Below, piece after piece: positions 42,688 to 44,054 of a DNA stretch of 44,054 nucleotides. A program made the position numbers and the translations under genes. The notes below the pieces were generated by a model. That model saw only the letters and a list, made by a program, of their open reading frames with translations. It was not told the DNA's origin and searched no databases. This DNA comes from an uncultured bacterium (GTDB lineage Bacteria > CSSED10-310 > CALFER01): positions 1-44,054 of the forward strand of contig CALFER010000083.1 in assembly GCA_937951895.1 (NCBI GenBank), written 5' to 3'. Every line of letters begins with the position of its first letter. The stretch's first letter is position 1.

Positions 42688-43656
42688 ATGAATTCTGATG
42701 AGGTGTCCCAGGAGCGTCTCCGAAGGCTGATTTCGAATGCGTTGATGCAGTCGGATCTGAGCCGGGCGGCAGCCTTGCTCGAACAACTCTGCTCAGTTGG
42801 ATCCATCTTGGATGGTTCTCTCGATAGCCTCCGCACCCAGATTCTCACCACGCAGAACACTCTCGACACCATCAAAAGCCTCATGGATCAGGGCGAGCGA
42901 TCGCTGATGACCGGTCAGTCCGGACTCGCGGTCGTCTGCTTTCTGGAAGTTCTGAAACTCAGTCCGGATCATGAAAAAGCCTGGGCGGGCCTTCAGACCG
43001 CTCAGCGGAAGGTGGAACTGAGAACACAGATTCAGACCATTCTGGCCGAAGCCAAATCGTACCGGGCGGCGGGAGATTTCGAATCAGCGCGCGAATGCTG
43101 TGAGATGCTTCTGAGAATTGCTCCGGATCACGAACGCACAAAGTACTTTCTCGCCGAAATCAATCGATGGATCGAACGCCGACGGCAGGCGATGGCCCTG
43201 ATGCAGCAGGGTGATCGTCTGCTGGCGGAAGGCCGCGTCGAAGACGCCATCGACATCTGGGAAAAAATTACCGATGTGGATCCCTCGTTTGAAGATGCGG
43301 CGGAACGGATCCGATCCGCGCGAACGGTGAAGGTCGAACATGACACGGAACGGCACGATCGACGGGTGATCCAGGAGGCTCTCCGGTATCTGGATCGCAA
43401 GGACTACTCCTCCGCATTAGATGTCCTGACCGATATTTCCCGGCGCTCGTCGTTAAAAGTCGATGCCGATGTCATTACGCGCAAGGCCACGGACGGATTG
43501 GATCGTCACAATCTGATGAAGGATCTGGCCCTGCGTATCCGCCAATGCGTCGATCTGAAAAAAATGGATGAGGCCGGTATGCTGCTGACGACACTGGAAT
43601 CGTTGGATGCGACATCGGAACTGGTCAAGGAACTCCGGGAGTTGCTCCGGCGCTGA
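42688..43656 (+). CDS. TPR-repeat protein
   Basis: 322 cytoplasmic residues, entirely helical. Tetratricopeptide-type pairs are visible around residues 62-98 (GERSLMTGQSGLAVVCFLEVLKLSPDHEKA), 120-155 (AKSYRAAGDFESARECCEMLLRIAPDHE) and 170-205 (GDRLLAEGRVEDAIDIWEKITDVDPSFEDA). A weaker pair starts near 230 (LDRKDYSSALDVL). No signal peptide or catalytic domain. It is probably a scaffold for protein contacts. It follows fabF by 42 bases and may share its transcript. Confidence 0.8.
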   Translation: MNSDEVSQERLRRLISNALMQSDLSRAAALLEQLCSVGSILDGSLDSLRTQILTTQNTLDTIKSLMDQGERSLMTGQSGLAVVCFLEVLKLSPDHEKAWAGLQTAQRKVELRTQIQTILAEAKSYRAAGDFESARECCEMLLRIAPDHERTKYFLAEINRWIERRRQAMALMQQGDRLLAEGRVEDAIDIWEKITDVDPSFEDAAERIRSARTVKVEHDTERHDRRVIQEALRYLDRKDYSSALDVLTDISRRSSLKVDADVITRKATDGLDRHNLMKDLALRIRQCVDLKKMDEAGMLLTTLESLDATSELVKELRELLRR

Positions 43657-43677
43657 GCCCCGTACCGGACCGCCGAC

Positions 43678-43707
43678 TTGACTCGTGAATGCCCAGCATG
43701 TTACATT
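43678..43707 (+). promoter_or_regulatory. Possible promoter of khpA
   Basis: TTGACT (43678-43683) and TACATT (43702-43707), 18-base spacer, about 80 bases before the start codon. Confidence 0.4.
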
Positions 43708-43788
43708 TATCTGGAACTCAGGAGTCATACATAAACGGATCACACTTCAACTTCGAACACATCCCGCTCAGAGAGGAAGGCAATTCAC

Positions 43789-44037
43789 ATGAAAGATCTC
43801 GTAGAAGCAATCGTCAAATCCATCGTCGATCATCCCGATCAGGTCGTCGTCAACGAAGTCTCGGGCGAAATGACTACCATCATCGAACTCCGAGTCGCTC
43901 CGGCTGATATGGGCAAGGTAATCGGTCGGCAGGGTCGTACGGCCAAGGCCATTCGGACAATTCTGAACGCGGCCGGGATGCGTGCGAGTCGCAGAATGGA
44001 GTTTGAAATCGTGAATGCCGCGGAGGATTACGAATAG
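43789..44037 (+). CDS. khpA: KH-domain RNA-binding protein
   Basis: 82 residues, the single-KH KhpA (YlqC) type. The opening is MKDLVEAIVKSIVDHPDQV, and the RNA-binding GxxG loop is in MGKVIGRQGRTAKAIRTIL. AGGAAGG precedes ATG. In many bacteria khpA lies between rpsP and rimM. Here it is preceded by a TPR gene, and the downstream neighbour is outside the window. It binds small RNAs and affects cell size or division in Gram-positives (known for the family); its role here is inferred by homology. Confidence 0.92.
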   Translation: MKDLVEAIVKSIVDHPDQVVVNEVSGEMTTIIELRVAPADMGKVIGRQGRTAKAIRTILNAAGMRASRRMEFEIVNAAEDYE

Positions 44038-44054
44038 CCTTCACCTTCGTGACA

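Overview
The window is a GC-rich (by eye, high-50s percent) chromosomal stretch from a Gram-negative-type bacterium. It is densely coding, with 32 genes that I can support and no rRNA, tRNA, CRISPR array or insertion sequence. Lipoprotein signals, an AmiC-type LysM amidase, a TonB-like C-terminal domain, a PEP/IPTL-like C-terminal sorting tail, an HD-GYP protein and a myxobacterial-style Ser/Thr kinase point to a double-membraned, environmental lineage. It could be related to or beyond the Myxococcota/deltaproteobacteria, or belong to an uncultivated phylum. The phylum cannot be fixed from this window. Promoters with recognisable sigma-70-type boxes and strong GGAGG ribosome sites are common and helped choose starts.

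Layout. 1-298: a near-perfect 88/89-base direct repeat with hairpins, then an EamA transporter. 1301-3377 (+): a secreted serpin and a small sensorless histidine kinase. 3395-9841 (-): a five-gene operon with its own promoter and terminator. It encodes two circularly permuted ATP-grasp ligases, an M20 metallopeptidase and two tandem proteasome-like (Ntn-hydrolase) subunits, one with a complete-looking catalytic set and one without it. 9922-11963 (+): a DUF1287 protein and an FG-GAP lipoprotein. 11968-17314 (-): an S1-domain protein, a GT-C membrane protein, a metallophosphoesterase and a LamG-like lipoprotein with overlapping ends. 17494-18777 (+): an unusual Clp_N/T2SSE_N fusion. 18771-20521 (-): zinc ribbon, MXAN_5187-type and membrane proteins. 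20626-26588: GT-C proteins, HU/IHF, a YciI-like protein and a permuted DNA methyltransferase. 26597-34893 (-): a co-directional envelope block with a pseudo-receiver/Ser-Thr kinase/TonB fusion, secreted proteins, an M24 peptidase and an amidase. 35085-44037: mtnA, selA, a GAF/HD-GYP protein, a beta-helix surface protein, fabF, a TPR protein and a KH-domain protein (khpA).

The most interesting region is the 3.4-9.8 kb operon. Two peptide-ligase-like enzymes are combined with a peptidase and a hetero-oligomer-like pair of proteasome-fold subunits. This resembles in logic, but not in gene content, the Anbu proteasome-like gene neighbourhoods, which pair with a permuted ATP-grasp, alpha-E and transglutaminase proteins. 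I infer a system that builds and removes, or recycles, a peptide or peptide-like tag. No substrate can be named from sequence.

Other notable points are a kinase whose receiver domain has lost its phosphoacceptor aspartate, selA (which implies selenocysteine use), and a bacterial serpin with an inhibitory-type hinge.
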